Numbered from the stretch's first letter, positions 8,164-22,823 are shown. The stretch: DNA of 64,000 bases from Flavobacteriales bacterium (GCA_022402535.1 JAKRSD010000026.1:56349-120348), one strand, 5' to 3'. Program-made: numbers and translations. Notes: generated by a model from the sequence alone, not told the origin.

Positions 8164-9045
8164 TTGGAGGCATACAACGATTTTTTAAAATACCTAAAAA
8201 CTGAAAAGCGGGTTTCGGTCCATACACTCACGGCTTATCAGCATGATTTGGAGGAGGCTTTTGCCTTTTTTTTGAATGAATTTGAAATCACGCACAGTCA
8301 TGAACTCCGCAGTTCCATGGTGCGTTCCTGGGTGATGTCTTTATCGGATTCGGGTAAAGAACCCAAAACCATACACCGCAAAGTATCTACTTTACGTTCA
8401 TTTTATCGCTATCAGATCAGAGCCGAAATCGTTAAGACAAATCCGGTGGCAGAGATTACTTTACCCAAACTGCGCAAAAAATTACCTCAGTTTGTGGAAG
8501 AAGATAAAATGGAGCTGTTGCTGGATAAGATTCCCTTCGGAGATGATTTTATAGGAGTGCGCAATAAAACCATCATCGAACTGTTTTATGGTACAGGTAT
8601 GCGACTCTCCGAATTAACGGGAATGAATAGGGAAGATGTGGATAAGTCTAGAAAAACAGTGAAAGTACTAGGAAAAAGAAATAAAGAACGAATTATTCCG
8701 GTGCCTCAGGAGACTTGGGAAATACTCATGAACTATTGTGCGCTACGTGAAGAAACCCAATTCCCCGATAGGGCTTTATTCATTACCGAAAAGGGAAAAA
8801 GAGTATATGCTAAATTGGTATATCTGGTGGTTAAAGCCTATTTGTCTTCGGTAACCACTGCCGATAAAAAAAGTCCGCATGTGCTCAGGCATACTTATGC
8901 CACCCATCTGCTAAATAAAGGAGCCGATATTAATGCCATCAAAGAATTACTGGGGCATGCAAATCTGGCAGCCACGCAGGTGTATACACACAACACTCCG
9001 GAAAAATTAAAGAAAATACACGCTAAAACCCATCCGCGGGGATAG
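8164..9045 (+). CDS. Tyrosine recombinase XerC/XerD
   Basis: A 293-residue tyrosine site-specific recombinase. It has the N-terminal SAM-like core-binding domain (about residues 1-90; KRVSVHTLTAYQHDLE) and the catalytic domain with a complete active site: R147 (GTGMRLSEL), K171, H239 and R242 (HVLRH), H265 (LLGHA) and the nucleophile Y274 (TQVYTH). Length and lack of extra domains indicate a housekeeping Xer that resolves chromosome dimers at dif, rather than a mobile-element integrase; no att site or cargo is seen. The start must be TTG 8164, because the frame is closed by a stop 18 nt upstream and no ATG or GTG lies between. XerC versus XerD cannot be decided. Confidence 0.9.
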   Translation: MEAYNDFLKYLKTEKRVSVHTLTAYQHDLEEAFAFFLNEFEITHSHELRSSMVRSWVMSLSDSGKEPKTIHRKVSTLRSFYRYQIRAEIVKTNPVAEITLPKLRKKLPQFVEEDKMELLLDKIPFGDDFIGVRNKTIIELFYGTGMRLSELTGMNREDVDKSRKTVKVLGKRNKERIIPVPQETWEILMNYCALREETQFPDRALFITEKGKRVYAKLVYLVVKAYLSSVTTADKKSPHVLRHTYATHLLNKGADINAIKELLGHANLAATQVYTHNTPEKLKKIHAKTHPRG

Positions 9046-9130
9046 TATTGAAAAAATTGGTACTTTTATGGACAGGGCTATTACATGATATGAAACCACC
9101 TAAAATATAAACTACATAACACATATAATT

Positions 9131-9424
9131 ATGAAACTATCAGTAAACGTTATCGATGTAAATGACTCAGAAAGTCTGAAAGCGCATGTGGAAAAAAGGA
9201 TTGATAAACTGAAAACTGTCTATGATGAAATTCTTTCTGCCGAAGTAATTATCAAAAAAAATAAAGCCATGGATCCTTCGCCCAAAACGGTAGAAATGAA
9301 ATTGCATGTGGCCGGCACAGATTTATTTGCGAGTAAAGAATCTGATAAATCCGAAGAAGCGATTGATTTAGCGTTCGAAGCACTCAACAGGCAGCTTATT
9401 AAATTTAAGGAAACGAAGAAATAG
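9131..9424 (+). CDS. hpf: Ribosome hibernation-promoting factor (short HPF/RaiA type)
   Basis: A 97-residue protein of the HPF/RaiA family: beta-strand start MKLSVNVIDVNDSESLKAHVEKR, the central VEMKLHVAGTDLFASKESDKSEEAIDLA region cut here into recognisable blocks (LHVAGTDLFASKE; SEEAIDLAFEALNRQL). It binds the decoding centre of 30S subunits in slow growth and stops translation. This is the short form without the C-terminal dimerisation domain. It lies 85 nt after xer and is followed by its own terminator. Confidence 0.9.
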   Translation: MKLSVNVIDVNDSESLKAHVEKRIDKLKTVYDEILSAEVIIKKNKAMDPSPKTVEMKLHVAGTDLFASKESDKSEEAIDLAFEALNRQLIKFKETKK

Positions 9425-9440
9425 TCTGATTTTCTTGGAA

Positions 9441-9467
9441 AGGAGGCCTTTGGGGCCTCTTTTTTTA
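9441..9467 (+). terminator. Rho-independent terminator after hpf
   Basis: GAGGCC (9443-9448) and GGCCTC (9454-9459) form a stem with a 5-nt loop, followed by a run of seven T. It ends the xer-hpf region. Confidence 0.85.
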
Positions 9468-9663
9468 TCTTCATAAATCAAATTATCATGTATAGGGTTT
9501 GCCAACCATTTCAGAAGGCTTTCTCAATAAATTGAAACAGAGACGTTCGTTCTCAATTTGTTTAGTATTCTCATAATGAGTATTATAGGCTCGTGAAAAG
9601 TGAAAATGAGAAAAAATCATTAAAAATTTTTCGCTCACCATTTTCAAGATAAAAAAACTTCAT
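9468..9663. other. AT-rich intergenic spacer upstream of the tRNA-tuf unit
   Basis: No gene or RNA recognised. The stretch is AT-rich and carries no clear repeats; the right part probably holds upstream promoter elements for the tRNA-tuf transcript (T-run at 9641-9644 in the -33 position). Confidence 0.5.
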
Positions 9664-9671
9664 TACATTTG
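9664..9671 (+). promoter_or_regulatory. -7 box (TACATTTG) of the tRNA-tuf transcription unit
   Basis: A full match to TAnnTTTG; a T-run at 9641-9644 sits about where the -33 element belongs, although a TTTG is not present. It is the only good promoter between the hpf terminator and the first tRNA at 9727. Confidence 0.6.
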
Positions 9672-9726
9672 CAGCCCGTTTCAAATGGGTGATACCATAA
9701 AAACGGTTGGGTCATTCGCCTGAAAA

Positions 9727-9799
<73 letters not shown>

Positions 9800-9817
9800 C
9801 AGTTCTTTGAATAATTT

Positions 9818-9903
9818 GGGAAGATACCAGAGTGGCCAAATGGGGCGGACTGTAAATCCGCTGTCTTACGACTTCGAAGGTTCGAATCCTTCTCTTCCCA
9901 CCA
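9818..9903 (+). tRNA. tRNA-Tyr (anticodon GTA)
   Basis: Class II tRNA with a long variable arm. Acceptor GGGAAGA/TCTTCCC, anticodon stem CGGA/TCCG with loop CTGTAAA, T-arm GAAGG/CCTTC with TTCGAAT. The body ends at 9900 and CCA is encoded at 9901-9903. Confidence 0.95.
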
Positions 9904-9964
9904 GGTTGATGATTATTGTTTTTTCCCCATTAGGTTAAAATAAAATCGTATCAGAACAGTATAA

Positions 9965-10037
9965 GCGGGAGTAGCTCAGTTGGTAGAGCATTAGCCTTCC
10001 AAGCTAAGGGTCGCGAGTTCGAGTCTCGTCTCCCGCT
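9965..10037 (+). tRNA. tRNA-Gly (anticodon TCC)
   Basis: 73-nt cloverleaf: acceptor GCGGGAG/CTCCCGC, D-arm GCTC...GAGC, anticodon stem TTAGC/GCTAA with loop CTTCCAA, T-loop TTCGAGT. CCA not encoded. Confidence 0.96.
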
Positions 10038-10048
10038 CATTATATGAC

Positions 10049-10120
<72 letters not shown>

Positions 10121-10130
10121 CAAAAACATT

Positions 10131-10155
10131 GAGAGAAATGATTTTCATTTCGCTC
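10131..10155 (+). other. Hairpin between tRNA-Thr(GGT) and tuf
   Basis: GAAATGA (10135-10141) pairs with TCATTTC (10145-10151), extended past one A:G mismatch by GAG/CTC. The following sequence (ATTTTATGG) has only a weak T-run. It may be a processing signal that separates the tRNAs from tuf mRNA, or a weak attenuator. Confidence 0.45.
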
Positions 10156-10270
10156 ATTTTATGGTTTCGACTTTTCATCTTTTCATGAATTTGAAAGGGT
10201 AGAAAGACGTAACCTCTTAAAGTCGGTTATTGAATAAAACAAAAGTAAACTACTACAAAAGCTAGAAAAA

Positions 10271-11458
10271 ATGGCAAAAGAAAAATTCGAACGGACCAAA
10301 CCCCACGTCAACATTGGTACTATTGGCCACGTTGACCACGGTAAAACAACTCTTACCGCTGCAATCTCTACAGTATTAGCAGCAAAAGGCTTAGCCAAAG
10401 TAAGAGATTTCGCATCAATTGATAACGCTCCTGAAGAAAAAGAGCGTGGTATCACCATCAACACTTCACACGTGGAGTATGAAACCGTTAACCGTCACTA
10501 CGCTCACGTTGACTGTCCAGGTCACGCTGACTACGTAAAGAACATGGTAACGGGTGCTGCTCAGATGGACGGAGCCATTCTTGTGGTTGCCGCTACTGAC
10601 GGTCCAATGCCTCAAACCCGCGAGCACATCCTTTTGGCTCGTCAGGTAGGTGTACCTCGTATCGTGGTGTTCATGAACAAAGTGGACATGGTTGATGATG
10701 CTGAGTTATTAGACTTAGTAGAAATGGAAATCCGCGAGTTGTTAAGCTTCTACAAATTTGACGGTGATAATACACCTATCATCCGCGGATCTGCCTTAGG
10801 TGGATTGAACGGAGAGGAGAAATGGGTTAAAACCATCGATGAATTGATGGATGCTGTGGATACTTACATTCCACTTCCTCCACGTGATATCGATAAGCCA
10901 TTCCTTATGCCGGTTGAAGACGTGTTCACGATCACTGGTCGTGGTACCGTAGCTACAGGCCGTATCGAAACAGGCGTTATCAACGTAGGCGACGAAATCG
11001 AAATCATGGGTATGCAGGAAGAAAAAATGAAATCTGTGTGCACAGGGGTTGAGATGTTCCGTAAACTGTTAGACAAAGGTGAAGCCGGTGATAACGTAGG
11101 TATCCTTCTTCGTGGTATCGATAAAAAAGATATCCGTCGTGGTATGGTTATGGCTAAGCCAGGTTCTATCACTCCTCACACTGAGTTCAAAGCTGAGGTG
11201 TATATCCTGAAAAAAGAAGAAGGTGGTCGTCACACGCCATTCCACAACAAATACCGTCCTCAATTCTATCTTCGTACAACTGACGTTACCGGAGAGATTG
11301 AATTAGGAGAAGGTCGTGAAATGGTAATGCCGGGCGATAACGTAACGATTACAGTTAAATTGATTGTTCCTGTAGCAATGGACAAAGGTCTTCGTTTCGC
11401 TATCCGTGAGGGTGGTCGTACGGTAGGTGCCGGTCAGGTTACTGAAATTATCAAGTAA
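10271..11458 (+). CDS. tuf: Elongation factor Tu
   Basis: GTPase that delivers aminoacyl-tRNA to the ribosome. At 395 residues it has the normal length and all G motifs: GHVDHGKT (P-loop), the switch II DCPGH, NKVD and the later SAL. Domain 2 ([15 protein letters not shown]) and domain 3 (the C-terminal [15 protein letters not shown]) are intact. Codon choice is visibly stronger in preferred codons than in nearby non-ribosomal genes, as expected for one of the most expressed proteins. It sits in the common tRNA-tuf-trnW-secE-nusG arrangement and no fusA is adjacent. Confidence 0.98.
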   Translation: MAKEKFERTKPHVNIGTIGHVDHGKTTLTAAISTVLAAKGLAKVRDFASIDNAPEEKERGITINTSHVEYETVNRHYAHVDCPGHADYVKNMVTGAAQMDGAILVVAATDGPMPQTREHILLARQVGVPRIVVFMNKVDMVDDAELLDLVEMEIRELLSFYKFDGDNTPIIRGSALGGLNGEEKWVKTIDELMDAVDTYIPLPPRDIDKPFLMPVEDVFTITGRGTVATGRIETGVINVGDEIEIMGMQEEKMKSVCTGVEMFRKLLDKGEAGDNVGILLRGIDKKDIRRGMVMAKPGSITPHTEFKAEVYILKKEEGGRHTPFHNKYRPQFYLRTTDVTGEIELGEGREMVMPGDNVTITVKLIVPVAMDKGLRFAIREGGRTVGAGQVTEIIK

Positions 11459-11479
11459 TTATATAGAAACTGAGGCAAG

Positions 11480-11515
11480 GTAAGGTGTGTCATTTGCAAA
11501 AATGACGCACCTTAC
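11480..11515 (+). other. Strong hairpin between tuf and tRNA-Trp
   Basis: A 16-bp stem (11480-11495 with 11500-11515, one G:U pair) closes a GCAA tetraloop. The T-run after it is poor (TTACCTGTTT), so it may be a leaky terminator that lowers transcription from tuf into trnW-secE-nusG, or an RNA processing site that frees the tRNA. Confidence 0.65.
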
Positions 11516-11525
11516 TTACCTGTTT

Positions 11526-11596
11526 ACGGGCATAGTTCAATGGTAGAATAGCGGTCTCCAAAACCGTTGATCTAGGTTCGAATCCTGGTGCCCGTG
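11526..11596 (+). tRNA. tRNA-Trp (anticodon CCA)
   Basis: 71-nt cloverleaf: acceptor ACGGGCA/TGCCCGT, D-arm GTTC...GAAT, anticodon stem GCGGT/ACCGT with loop CTCCAAA, T-loop TTCGAAT. Located between tuf and secE, a placement conserved in many bacteria. Confidence 0.96.
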
Positions 11597-11616
11597 CAAA
11601 AGAAAAAAATTAAAAT

Positions 11617-11811
11617 ATGCTCAAGTTAAAGGAATACATAAACGAAAGCTTCAGCGAACTGGTGAACAAAGTGACCTGGCCAACCTGGTCTGAACTTACC
11701 AGCAGTGCTATTGTTGTGCTTGTGGCTTCAATCATCATTGCTCTTGTAGTGTTTGGTATGGATTCCGTATTTACATGGGGAATAGGTAATTTATATAAAT
11801 CCCTGTTTTAA
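11617..11811 (+). CDS. secE: Preprotein translocase subunit SecE
   Basis: A 64-residue single-span inner-membrane protein of the SecYEG channel. It shows the conserved amphipathic cytoplasmic helix and hinge ([16 protein letters not shown]) followed by one transmembrane segment (about residues 30-52). The short form is typical for Bacteroidota. It is 20 nt after tRNA-Trp and 14 nt before nusG, in one transcript. Confidence 0.95.
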   Translation: MLKLKEYINESFSELVNKVTWPTWSELTSSAIVVLVASIIIALVVFGMDSVFTWGIGNLYKSLF

Positions 11812-11825
11812 TAACGGCCCTAAAA

Positions 11826-12377
11826 ATGAGCGAGAACGTAAAAAAATGGTATGTAGTCAGGGCAATCAGCGGCCAGGAAAAAAAGGTACGCGATTATATT
11901 GAACTGGAAGTACGTAGAAATAAAATGGAAGATCTCGTTTCTCAGATACTGGTTCCTATGGAAAAAGTATATCAGGTGAGAAACGGTAAAAAAACAATCA
12001 AAGAAAGAAGCTTATATCCCGGATATATTCTTCTTGAAGCGGCTTTGGTGGGTGAGTTACCCCACGTGGTTAAAAACACGACGGGTGTAATTAACTTTTT
12101 AGGATCTGAAAAAGGAGGAAATCCTGTTCCGCTCCGTCAAACTGAGTTGAACAGAATCCTGGGTAAAATTGACGAAATGTCAGAAAGTGCGGAAGAAATC
12201 AATATTCCTTACACGGTGGGTGAATCCGTTAAGGTTATTGACGGTCCTTTCAACAACTTTAGCGGCGTGATTGAAGAAATCAACGAGGAGAAAAAGAAAC
12301 TGAAGGTAATGGTAAAAATCTTTGGTAGAAAAACTCCAGTTGAACTCAATTACATGCAGGTAGAAAAAGAAGGTTAA
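11826..12377 (+). CDS. nusG: Transcription termination/antitermination protein NusG
   Basis: A 183-residue protein with the N-terminal NGN domain ([16 protein letters not shown]), which binds RNA polymerase, and the C-terminal KOW domain (about residues 125-180; [20 protein letters not shown]), which contacts Rho or ribosomal protein S10. It sits between secE and rplK as usual. Confidence 0.97.
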   Translation: MSENVKKWYVVRAISGQEKKVRDYIELEVRRNKMEDLVSQILVPMEKVYQVRNGKKTIKERSLYPGYILLEAALVGELPHVVKNTTGVINFLGSEKGGNPVPLRQTELNRILGKIDEMSESAEEINIPYTVGESVKVIDGPFNNFSGVIEEINEEKKKLKVMVKIFGRKTPVELNYMQVEKEG

Positions 12378-12407
12378 TAATATAGGTAATAATAACAACA
12401 CAATACA

Positions 12408-12851
12408 ATGGCCAAGCAAGTAGCTGCAATGATTAAGTTGCAAATTAAGGGAGGCGCCGCGAATCCATCGCCGCCGGTTGGACCTGCTCTTGGTGCCAAA
12501 GGGGTTAACATCATGGAGTTCTGTAAGCAGTTTAATGCCAGAACCCAAGACAAAGCCGGAAAAGTTTGTCCCGTACTCATTACGGTGTATGCAGACAAAT
12601 CGTTCGACTTTGTGGTGAAAACGCCTCCGGCAGGGGTATTGATTAAGGAAGCCATCAAGTTACAAAAAGGCTCTCCGGAATCGAACCGCAAGAAAGTAGG
12701 TACCATAACGTGGGATAAGGTTAGAGCGATTGCCGAGGAAAAAATGCCCGACCTCAACTGCTTCACAGTAGAATCTGCCATGAAAATGGTAGCAGGAACT
12801 GCAAGAAGTATGGGTGTAACCGTAGAAGGCGATGCGCCTTTCGCTAATTAA
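12408..12851 (+). CDS. rplK: 50S ribosomal protein L11
   Basis: 147 residues, full length. The N-terminal domain carries the proline-rich helix region [15 protein letters not shown] (thiostrepton site and GTPase-associated centre) and the C-terminal domain binds 23S rRNA helices 43/44. It starts 30 nt after nusG and lies 11 nt before rplA, whose ATG is preceded by an AGGAGG-like sequence (AAAGGAGGAAG at 12850-12860), one of the few strong Shine-Dalgarno sites in the window. Confidence 0.98.
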   Translation: MAKQVAAMIKLQIKGGAANPSPPVGPALGAKGVNIMEFCKQFNARTQDKAGKVCPVLITVYADKSFDFVVKTPPAGVLIKEAIKLQKGSPESNRKKVGTITWDKVRAIAEEKMPDLNCFTVESAMKMVAGTARSMGVTVEGDAPFAN

Positions 12852-12862
12852 AGGAGGAAGTT

Positions 12863-13558
12863 ATGGCAAGATTATCAAAAAACAGAAAAAAAGCCTTAGC
12901 GATGGTTGATCAGAACAAAACCTATGATTTGATTGATGCCGCTGCACTTCTTAAAAAAGTAACTTTCGCAAAATTTGATGAGTCTGTGGATGTAAACGTT
13001 CGATTGGGCGTAGATCCCCGTAAAGCTGATCAAATGGTACGCGGTTCCGTAAAATTACCTCACGGTATCGGAAAAAGCGTTCGCGTATTGGTACTCTGTA
13101 CCCCCGATAAAGAAGCAGAAGCTACTGAAGCCGGAGCTGATTTCGTGGGTCTTGATGACTACATCGAAAAAATCAAACAAGGTTGGACCGATGTGGACGT
13201 AATCGTATGTACTCCTAACGTAATGGGTAAAGTAGGTGCTTTGGGTAGAATTTTAGGTCCTCGCGGACTTATGCCAAACCCCAAAACCGGAACGGTAACC
13301 CTTGAAGTTGGAAAAGCAGTAATTGAGACGAAAGCAGGTAAAATCGACTTCAAAGTAGATAAAACAGGTATCGTGCACACTTCTGTAGGAAGAGTATCAT
13401 TTGATGCGGATAAGATTGCAGACAATGCAAAAGAATTCTTATCAACCATCGTAAAATTGAAGCCTTCTTCGGCTAAAGGAGTTTACGTAAAGAGTATTCA
13501 CATTTCTACAACCATGAGCCCCGGTATTAAACTGGATGCCTCTAAGTTTAACAATTAA
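12863..13558 (+). CDS. rplA: 50S ribosomal protein L1
   Basis: 231 residues, family length. Conserved blocks include [16 protein letters not shown], the [20 protein letters not shown] segment that contacts the L1 stalk, and the C-terminal [18 protein letters not shown]. In many bacteria L1 represses its own L11-L1 mRNA; I cannot point to the operator here. Good SD-like AAAGGAGG upstream. Confidence 0.98.
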   Translation: MARLSKNRKKALAMVDQNKTYDLIDAAALLKKVTFAKFDESVDVNVRLGVDPRKADQMVRGSVKLPHGIGKSVRVLVLCTPDKEAEATEAGADFVGLDDYIEKIKQGWTDVDVIVCTPNVMGKVGALGRILGPRGLMPNPKTGTVTLEVGKAVIETKAGKIDFKVDKTGIVHTSVGRVSFDADKIADNAKEFLSTIVKLKPSSAKGVYVKSIHISTTMSPGIKLDASKFNN

Positions 13559-13577
13559 CGGATAGGAGCAAGAAGTC

Positions 13578-14099
13578 ATGAATAAAGACGAAAAAAAGAT
13601 AATCATCGATAATCTTACCGCTACCCTGAAAGAATCCGGAATTGTTTATCTGGCAAATCCATCAGGGATGACGGTTGAGAAAACCAATATTTTACGCAGA
13701 AAGTGTTTCGACAAAAACATCACATTCCGTGTTGTTAAGAACACGCTTCTTAAAAAAGCAATGGAAGCTTCCGAAAAGGATTTTTCGCCTCTGTTTACAG
13801 AGTTGAAAGGTACTACGGCAATCTTTATCGACACAGTGCCTAACGGTCCTGCCAAGTTGATTAAAGATTTCCAAAAAACATCAGACAAACTGGTGTTAAA
13901 AGGAGCTTTTGTAGATGAATCCTGCTATGTAGGTTCAGATCAGCTGGAAGCACTCGTAAATATCAAATCGCGCGAAGAACTTATTGCTGACGTGGTTGCA
14001 TTACTTCAATCACCCATCAAAAATGTTATGGGCGCACTTCAAAACAATGGCGGTCAAAAAATCGCCGGAATCGTTAAAGCGTTGGAAGAACGCAAATAA
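13578..14099 (+). CDS. rplJ: 50S ribosomal protein L10
   Basis: 173 residues. The N-terminal RNA-binding domain is clear (KNTLLKKAMEA; LKGTTAIFI), and the C-terminal helix that holds L7/L12 dimers ends ...IAGIVKALEERK. It forms the base of the ribosomal stalk. Only 19 nt separate it from rplA, with a GGAGC SD-like site, so there is no room for the long L10 leader known from enterobacteria. Confidence 0.97.
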   Translation: MNKDEKKIIIDNLTATLKESGIVYLANPSGMTVEKTNILRRKCFDKNITFRVVKNTLLKKAMEASEKDFSPLFTELKGTTAIFIDTVPNGPAKLIKDFQKTSDKLVLKGAFVDESCYVGSDQLEALVNIKSREELIADVVALLQSPIKNVMGALQNNGGQKIAGIVKALEERK

Positions 14100-14154
14100 T
14101 TTAAAACCAATAGGTTATTCATTCATTTAGATAACAATTTTAAAACACAAAAAA

Positions 14155-14535
14155 ATGGCAGACGTTAAAGAATTAGCAGAAAAGTTGGTTAACTTAACCG
14201 TAAAAGAGGTTAATGAATTAGCCGGCATATTGAAAGATGAGTACGGCATTGAGCCCGCAGCAGCAGCAGTAGCTATCGCAGCAGGCGGTGGTGCAGCAGG
14301 CGGCGGCGAAGCTGCTGAAGAAAAAACATCTTTCGATGTAATCCTTAAAAGCGGCGGCGCTAACAAATTAGCCGTTGTAAAATTAGTAAAAGACCTCACC
14401 GGTTTAGGCCTGAAAGAAGCTAAAGATTTGGTTGACGGAGCTCCAAAACCTGTGAAAGAAGGCGTAAGCAAAGAAGAAGCAGAGTCTGTAAAATCACAGT
14501 TAGTTGAAGCAGGAGCAGAAGTTGAGGTTAAGTAA
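14155..14535 (+). CDS. rplL: 50S ribosomal protein L7/L12
   Basis: 126 residues. The N-terminal dimerisation helix pair, an Ala/Gly-rich hinge (about residues 37-56; [17 protein letters not shown]) and the globular C-terminal domain that recruits translation factors ([34 protein letters not shown]) are all present. It is 55 nt downstream of rplJ. Confidence 0.98.
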   Translation: MADVKELAEKLVNLTVKEVNELAGILKDEYGIEPAAAAVAIAAGGGAAGGGEAAEEKTSFDVILKSGGANKLAVVKLVKDLTGLGLKEAKDLVDGAPKPVKEGVSKEEAESVKSQLVEAGAEVEVK

Positions 14536-14566
14536 TTTTAAGATTCTCGCATCTTATTCGGTTAGG

Positions 14567-14590
14567 CTTCTACCCAATTTTGGGTAGAAG
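14567..14590 (+). terminator. Attenuator-like hairpin between rplL and rpoB
   Basis: A perfect 10-bp stem, CTTCTACCCA (14567-14576) with TGGGTAGAAG (14581-14590), ATTT loop, followed by only TCTTT; a second small CCCG/CGGG hairpin follows near 14597-14608. Partial termination here would explain a lower output of rpoBC than of ribosomal proteins, as known for the enterobacterial rplL-rpoB gap. Confidence 0.65.
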
Positions 14591-14645
14591 TCTTTACCCG
14601 TTTACGGGGTTTCGTTCTCGTTTTTTAACTTAAAATCAATTTATC

Positions 14646-18455
<3,810 letters not shown>

Positions 18456-18495
18456 TTTCGATTTAGATCAATTCATTAAACTTCAATAAAAGCTC

Positions 18496-21400
18496 ATGGC
18501 AATTAAAAAAGAAGTAAAACCGGAAAGCGATTTTTCAAAAATCATCATTTCACTGGCGTCTCCCGAAGATATTTTGGACCGCTCCAGTGGTGAGGTTTTG
18601 AAACCGGAAACCATCAACTACCGCACATACAAACCCGAGCGCGACGGTCTTTTCTGCGAAAGAATTTTCGGCCCGGTAAAAGACTGGCAGTGTGCCTGTG
18701 GCAAATACAAAGGAATCCGCTATAAAGGAATCGTTTGTGACCGCTGTGGTGTGGAAGTTACCGAAAAGAAAGTACGCCGTGAGCGTTCAGGACACATCTC
18801 TCTGGTGGTGCCTGTGGCGCATATCTGGTATTTCCGTTCGCTTCCGAACAAAATAGGTCTGTTGCTTGGGCAACCTACCAAAAAACTGGAATCCATCATT
18901 TACTATGAACGGTATGTGGTGATTCAGGCCGGTGTTCTGGCCGACAGCGTAAACAACGGCGATTTCCTTGCCGAAGAGGAATACATTGATTTACTGGAAA
19001 AACTTCCAAAAGAAAATCAATACCTCGACGACAACGATCCCAACAAGTTTATCGCTAAAATGGGTGGTGATGCCCTCTATGAAATGTTGAGAAGATTAGA
19101 TTTAGATCAACTTTCATACGACCTGCGTCACCAGGCCTATAATGAAACCAGCCAGCAGCGTAAAGCGGAAGCGTTAAAACGTCTTCAGGTGGTGGAATCT
19201 TTCCGTGAGGCTAACGGCCGCATGGAAAACCGCCCCGAGTGGATGATTATTAAGGTAATTCCGGTTACTCCACCCGAACTGCGCCCGTTAGTTCCGCTGG
19301 ATGGTGGCCGTTTTGCTACCTCTGACTTAAATGATTTATACCGCAGGGTAATTATCCGTAATAACCGTCTGAAACGTCTTATCGAAATCAAAGCGCCTGA
19401 TGTAATCCTCCGTAACGAAAAACGGATGCTTCAGGAAGCCGTGGATTCACTTTTCGATAACTCACGTAAATCATCGGCTATTAAAACGGATGCCAACCGT
19501 CCGCTTAAATCGCTTTCAGACAGTCTGAAAGGTAAGCAGGGACGTTTCCGTCAGAACTTACTCGGTAAACGGGTTGACTATTCCGCCCGTTCCGTAATTG
19601 TGGTAGGTCCAGAACTGAAACTGCATGAGTGCGGTCTTCCGAAAGATATGGCCGCCGAGCTGTTCAAACCGTTTATTATCCGTAAGCTGATTCAGCGCGG
19701 ATTGGTGAAAACCGTAAAGTCTGCCAAGAAAATTGTAGATAGAAAAGATCCCGTAATCTGGGAAATTCTGGAAAACGTTCTGAAAGGTCATCCGGTTCTT
19801 CTGAACCGTGCCCCCACACTTCACCGTTTGGGTATTCAGTCTTTCCAGCCTAAACTGGTAGAAGGTAAAGCCATTCAGCTGCACCCGTTGGTGTGTACGG
19901 CCTTCAACGCCGACTTTGACGGTGACCAGATGGCGGTTCACGTTCCTCTGGGACACGCTGCCGTATTGGAAGCCCAGTTGCTGATGCTTGCTGCCCACAA
20001 CATCCTAAACCCTGCGAACGGATCACCGATTATGATTCCTTCTCAGGACATGGTACTCGGTCTGTATTACCTCACAAAAGGGAAACGTACCGTAGGAAAA
20101 GATGTGGTGAAAGGTGAGGGAATGACTTTCTATTCTCCCGAAGAAGTAATCATTGCATATAATGAGAAGCGTGTAGATATGCATGCTTACATCAAAGTAA
20201 AGGTTACCGTTCGCAACGAAAACGAAGAATTAGAAAGCAAGTTGGTAGAAACTACCGTAGGTCGCGTACTTTTCAACGAAGTAGTGCCTAAAAACGTAGG
20301 TTATATCGACAAACTGTTGACCAAAAAATCACTTCGTGATATTATCGGTGACATTTACAAATACACTGATATTTCTACCGCGGCTACATTCCTTGATGAT
20401 ATCAAACAGCTCGGATTTATCACGGCCTTCAAAGGTGGACTTTCGTTCAACCTTGGAGACGTAATTATTCCTGCAGAAAAAGAGGAACTGATTGCCGAAG
20501 CGCAGGAGCAGGTAGATGAAGTAATGGTTAACTATAACATGGGTTTCATTACCGACAACGAGCGTTACAACCAAATCATTGATATCTGGACACACACCAA
20601 CAGTAAACTGACTACCATCCTGATGAAACAAATCAGCGAGGATAAGCAAGGTTTCAATGCGGTGTATATGATGCTTGATTCCGGAGCCCGGGGTTCTAAA
20701 GAGCAGATTCGTCAGCTCAGCGGTATGCGGGGTCTGATGGCTAAGCCTCAGAAATCCGGAGATGTGGGTAATGAAATTATCGAAAACCCGATTCTTTCAA
20801 ACTTTAAGGAAGGTCTTTCGATTCTTGAGTACTTTATTTCTACCCACGGTGCCCGTAAAGGTCTTGCGGATACGGCCCTTAAAACAGCCGATGCAGGTTA
20901 CCTTACCCGTCGTCTGGTAGATGTGGCTCAGGATGTAATCATCAACGAAGAAGACTGCGGTACACTTCGCGGCCTTCAGATGACTGCCCTGAAAAACAAC
21001 GAAGAAGTTGTAGAAAGTCTTTACGACCGAATTCTTGGCCGTGTATCGGTACACAATGTATATCACCCTAATACCGGTGAAATCCTTGTAAGAGCAGGTG
21101 AAGAAATCGAAGAGACAGTAGCAACCGTGATTTCGGAATCTCCCATTGAAATGGTGGAAATTCGCTCCGTGCTTACCTGCGAAACCAAAAAAGGGGTTTG
21201 TGCCAAATGTTACGGACGTAACCTGGCTACAGGCCGCCTGGTAAATATCGGGGAAGCCGTAGGGGTTATTGCAGCCCAGTCTATCGGTGAGCCGGGTACG
21301 CAGCTTACACTCCGTACGTTCCACGTGGGAGGGGTTGCCGGTGGTGCATCTGCCCAATCTAAAATTGAAGCCAAATACGATGGGGTATTGGAAATTGACG

Positions 21401-22797
21401 AACTCCGTTCCGTAACCAAAAAAGGTGACGACGGAAAAGAGGAAATCGTAATCGGCCGTTCGGCAGAGTTGCGTATCGTAGATGCCAATACTAAAATCGT
21501 TCTTACCTCGGGTAATATCCCTTACGGTGCCAAAATCTACAAAAAGAACGGAGATGCCGTTAAACGTGGAGATTTAATCTGTGATTGGGATCCCTTTAAC
21601 ACCGTTATTGTTTCGGAACTTGACGGTATCATTGAGTATGAAAACATCGAAGAAGGGGTTACTTACCGCGAAGAAACGGATGAACAAACCGGTATTGCCG
21701 AAAAAGTAATCATTGAGCGTAGGGATAAAACCAAAAACCCTGCAATCCGTGTGGTAGATGCCAAAACTAAAGAAGTTCTTCGTACATATAACATTCCTGC
21801 CGGTGCTCACGTAGAGGTAGAAGAAGGAAGCAAAATCATCGGAGGTACCATCCTCGTGAAGATTCCTCGTTCTTCGGCCAAAGTAGGTGACATCACGGGT
21901 GGTCTACCACGGGTAACCGAGTTGTTTGAAGCCCGTAATCCTTCAAATCCTGCCACTGTATCTGAAATTGACGGTATCGTGAGCATGGGTAAAGTGAAGC
22001 GTGGTAACCGCGAGATTATGGTGGAATCGAAAACCGGAGAGCAGAAAAAATATCTGGTTTCACTGGCCAAACACATTCTGGTTCAGGAGAACGACTTCAT
22101 CAAAGCGGGTCAGCCGCTTACCGACGGAGCCATTACCCCTACCGACATTCTGAATATCAAAGGACCTACTCAGGTACAGGAATATCTGGTGAATGAAGTG
22201 CAGGAGGTTTACCGTATGCAGGGTGTGCGTATCAACGATAAACACTTTGAAGTAATCGTTCGTCAGATGATGAAAAAAGTGTTGATTAATGATTCGGGCG
22301 ATACCATGTTCCTCGAAGGACAGTTGGTGAATAAATTCGACTTCATGAAAACCAACGATGAACTTTATGGAATGAAAGTGGTAACCGATCCGGGAGATTC
22401 TGAAACGCTGAAAGCCGGACAGATGGTAACGGCCCGCCGCCTGCGCGATGAAAATTCGGTGCTGAAACGCAAGGATTTGAAAATGGTGCAGTCTCGCGAT
22501 GCCATTCCTGCCACAGCCGGTCAGATACTTCAGGGTATTACCCGTGCATCACTCCAGACCGATTCATGGATTTCTGCGGCCTCGTTCCAGGAAACAACCA
22601 AAGTACTGAACGAAGCAGCCGTTCGCGCCAAAGTGGATGGCCTGGAAGGTCTGAAGGAGAATGTAATTGTGGGTCACCTGATTCCTGCCGGTACTGGTAT
22701 CCGTGCTTACGAAAAAATCATCGTAGGCAACAAGGAAGATATGGAAGCCGCACATGCAGCTCCTGCCAAAATCAAAAGAGAAAAAGCAGTTTCGTAG
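18496..22797 (+). CDS. rpoC: DNA-directed RNA polymerase subunit beta'
   Basis: 1433 residues. Seen in order: the N-terminal zinc finger ([20 protein letters not shown]), the bridge toward the catalytic Mg site [12 protein letters not shown], the second Cys cluster ([13 protein letters not shown]) and the trigger-loop/bridge-helix region ([16 protein letters not shown]). The C-terminus ends in a charged tail after [14 protein letters not shown]. It closes the rpl-rpo operon with a strong terminator 27 nt downstream. Confidence 0.98.
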   Translation: MAIKKEVKPESDFSKIIISLASPEDILDRSSGEVLKPETINYRTYKPERDGLFCERIFGPVKDWQCACGKYKGIRYKGIVCDRCGVEVTEKKVRRERSGHISLVVPVAHIWYFRSLPNKIGLLLGQPTKKLESIIYYERYVVIQAGVLADSVNNGDFLAEEEYIDLLEKLPKENQYLDDNDPNKFIAKMGGDALYEMLRRLDLDQLSYDLRHQAYNETSQQRKAEALKRLQVVESFREANGRMENRPEWMIIKVIPVTPPELRPLVPLDGGRFATSDLNDLYRRVIIRNNRLKRLIEIKAPDVILRNEKRMLQEAVDSLFDNSRKSSAIKTDANRPLKSLSDSLKGKQGRFRQNLLGKRVDYSARSVIVVGPELKLHECGLPKDMAAELFKPFIIRKLIQRGLVKTVKSAKKIVDRKDPVIWEILENVLKGHPVLLNRAPTLHRLGIQSFQPKLVEGKAIQLHPLVCTAFNADFDGDQMAVHVPLGHAAVLEAQLLMLAAHNILNPANGSPIMIPSQDMVLGLYYLTKGKRTVGKDVVKGEGMTFYSPEEVIIAYNEKRVDMHAYIKVKVTVRNENEELESKLVETTVGRVLFNEVVPKNVGYIDKLLTKKSLRDIIGDIYKYTDISTAATFLDDIKQLGFITAFKGGLSFNLGDVIIPAEKEELIAEAQEQVDEVMVNYNMGFITDNERYNQIIDIWTHTNSKLTTILMKQISEDKQGFNAVYMMLDSGARGSKEQIRQLSGMRGLMAKPQKSGDVGNEIIENPILSNFKEGLSILEYFISTHGARKGLADTALKTADAGYLTRRLVDVAQDVIINEEDCGTLRGLQMTALKNNEEVVESLYDRILGRVSVHNVYHPNTGEILVRAGEEIEETVATVISESPIEMVEIRSVLTCETKKGVCAKCYGRNLATGRLVNIGEAVGVIAAQSIGEPGTQLTLRTFHVGGVAGGASAQSKIEAKYDGVLEIDELRSVTKKGDDGKEEIVIGRSAELRIVDANTKIVLTSGNIPYGAKIYKKNGDAVKRGDLICDWDPFNTVIVSELDGIIEYENIEEGVTYREETDEQTGIAEKVIIERRDKTKNPAIRVVDAKTKEVLRTYNIPAGAHVEVEEGSKIIGGTILVKIPRSSAKVGDITGGLPRVTELFEARNPSNPATVSEIDGIVSMGKVKRGNREIMVESKTGEQKKYLVSLAKHILVQENDFIKAGQPLTDGAITPTDILNIKGPTQVQEYLVNEVQEVYRMQGVRINDKHFEVIVRQMMKKVLINDSGDTMFLEGQLVNKFDFMKTNDELYGMKVVTDPGDSETLKAGQMVTARRLRDENSVLKRKDLKMVQSRDAIPATAGQILQGITRASLQTDSWISAASFQETTKVLNEAAVRAKVDGLEGLKENVIVGHLIPAGTGIRAYEKIIVGNKEDMEAAHAAPAKIKREKAVS

Positions 22798-22823
22798 TTT
22801 TTAAAGAACTGTTTTACATACAT

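Noticed and set aside
8164..9045. Xer recombinase as integrase of a genomic island
   Set aside because: Length and layout are those of housekeeping XerC/D, it sits in conserved surroundings, and no att repeats are seen around it or at the tRNA genes.
20797..21357. 186-codon ORF antisense to rpoC
   Set aside because: Same reason; composition (Phe/Cys/Gly-rich) is that of a reverse-strand shadow.
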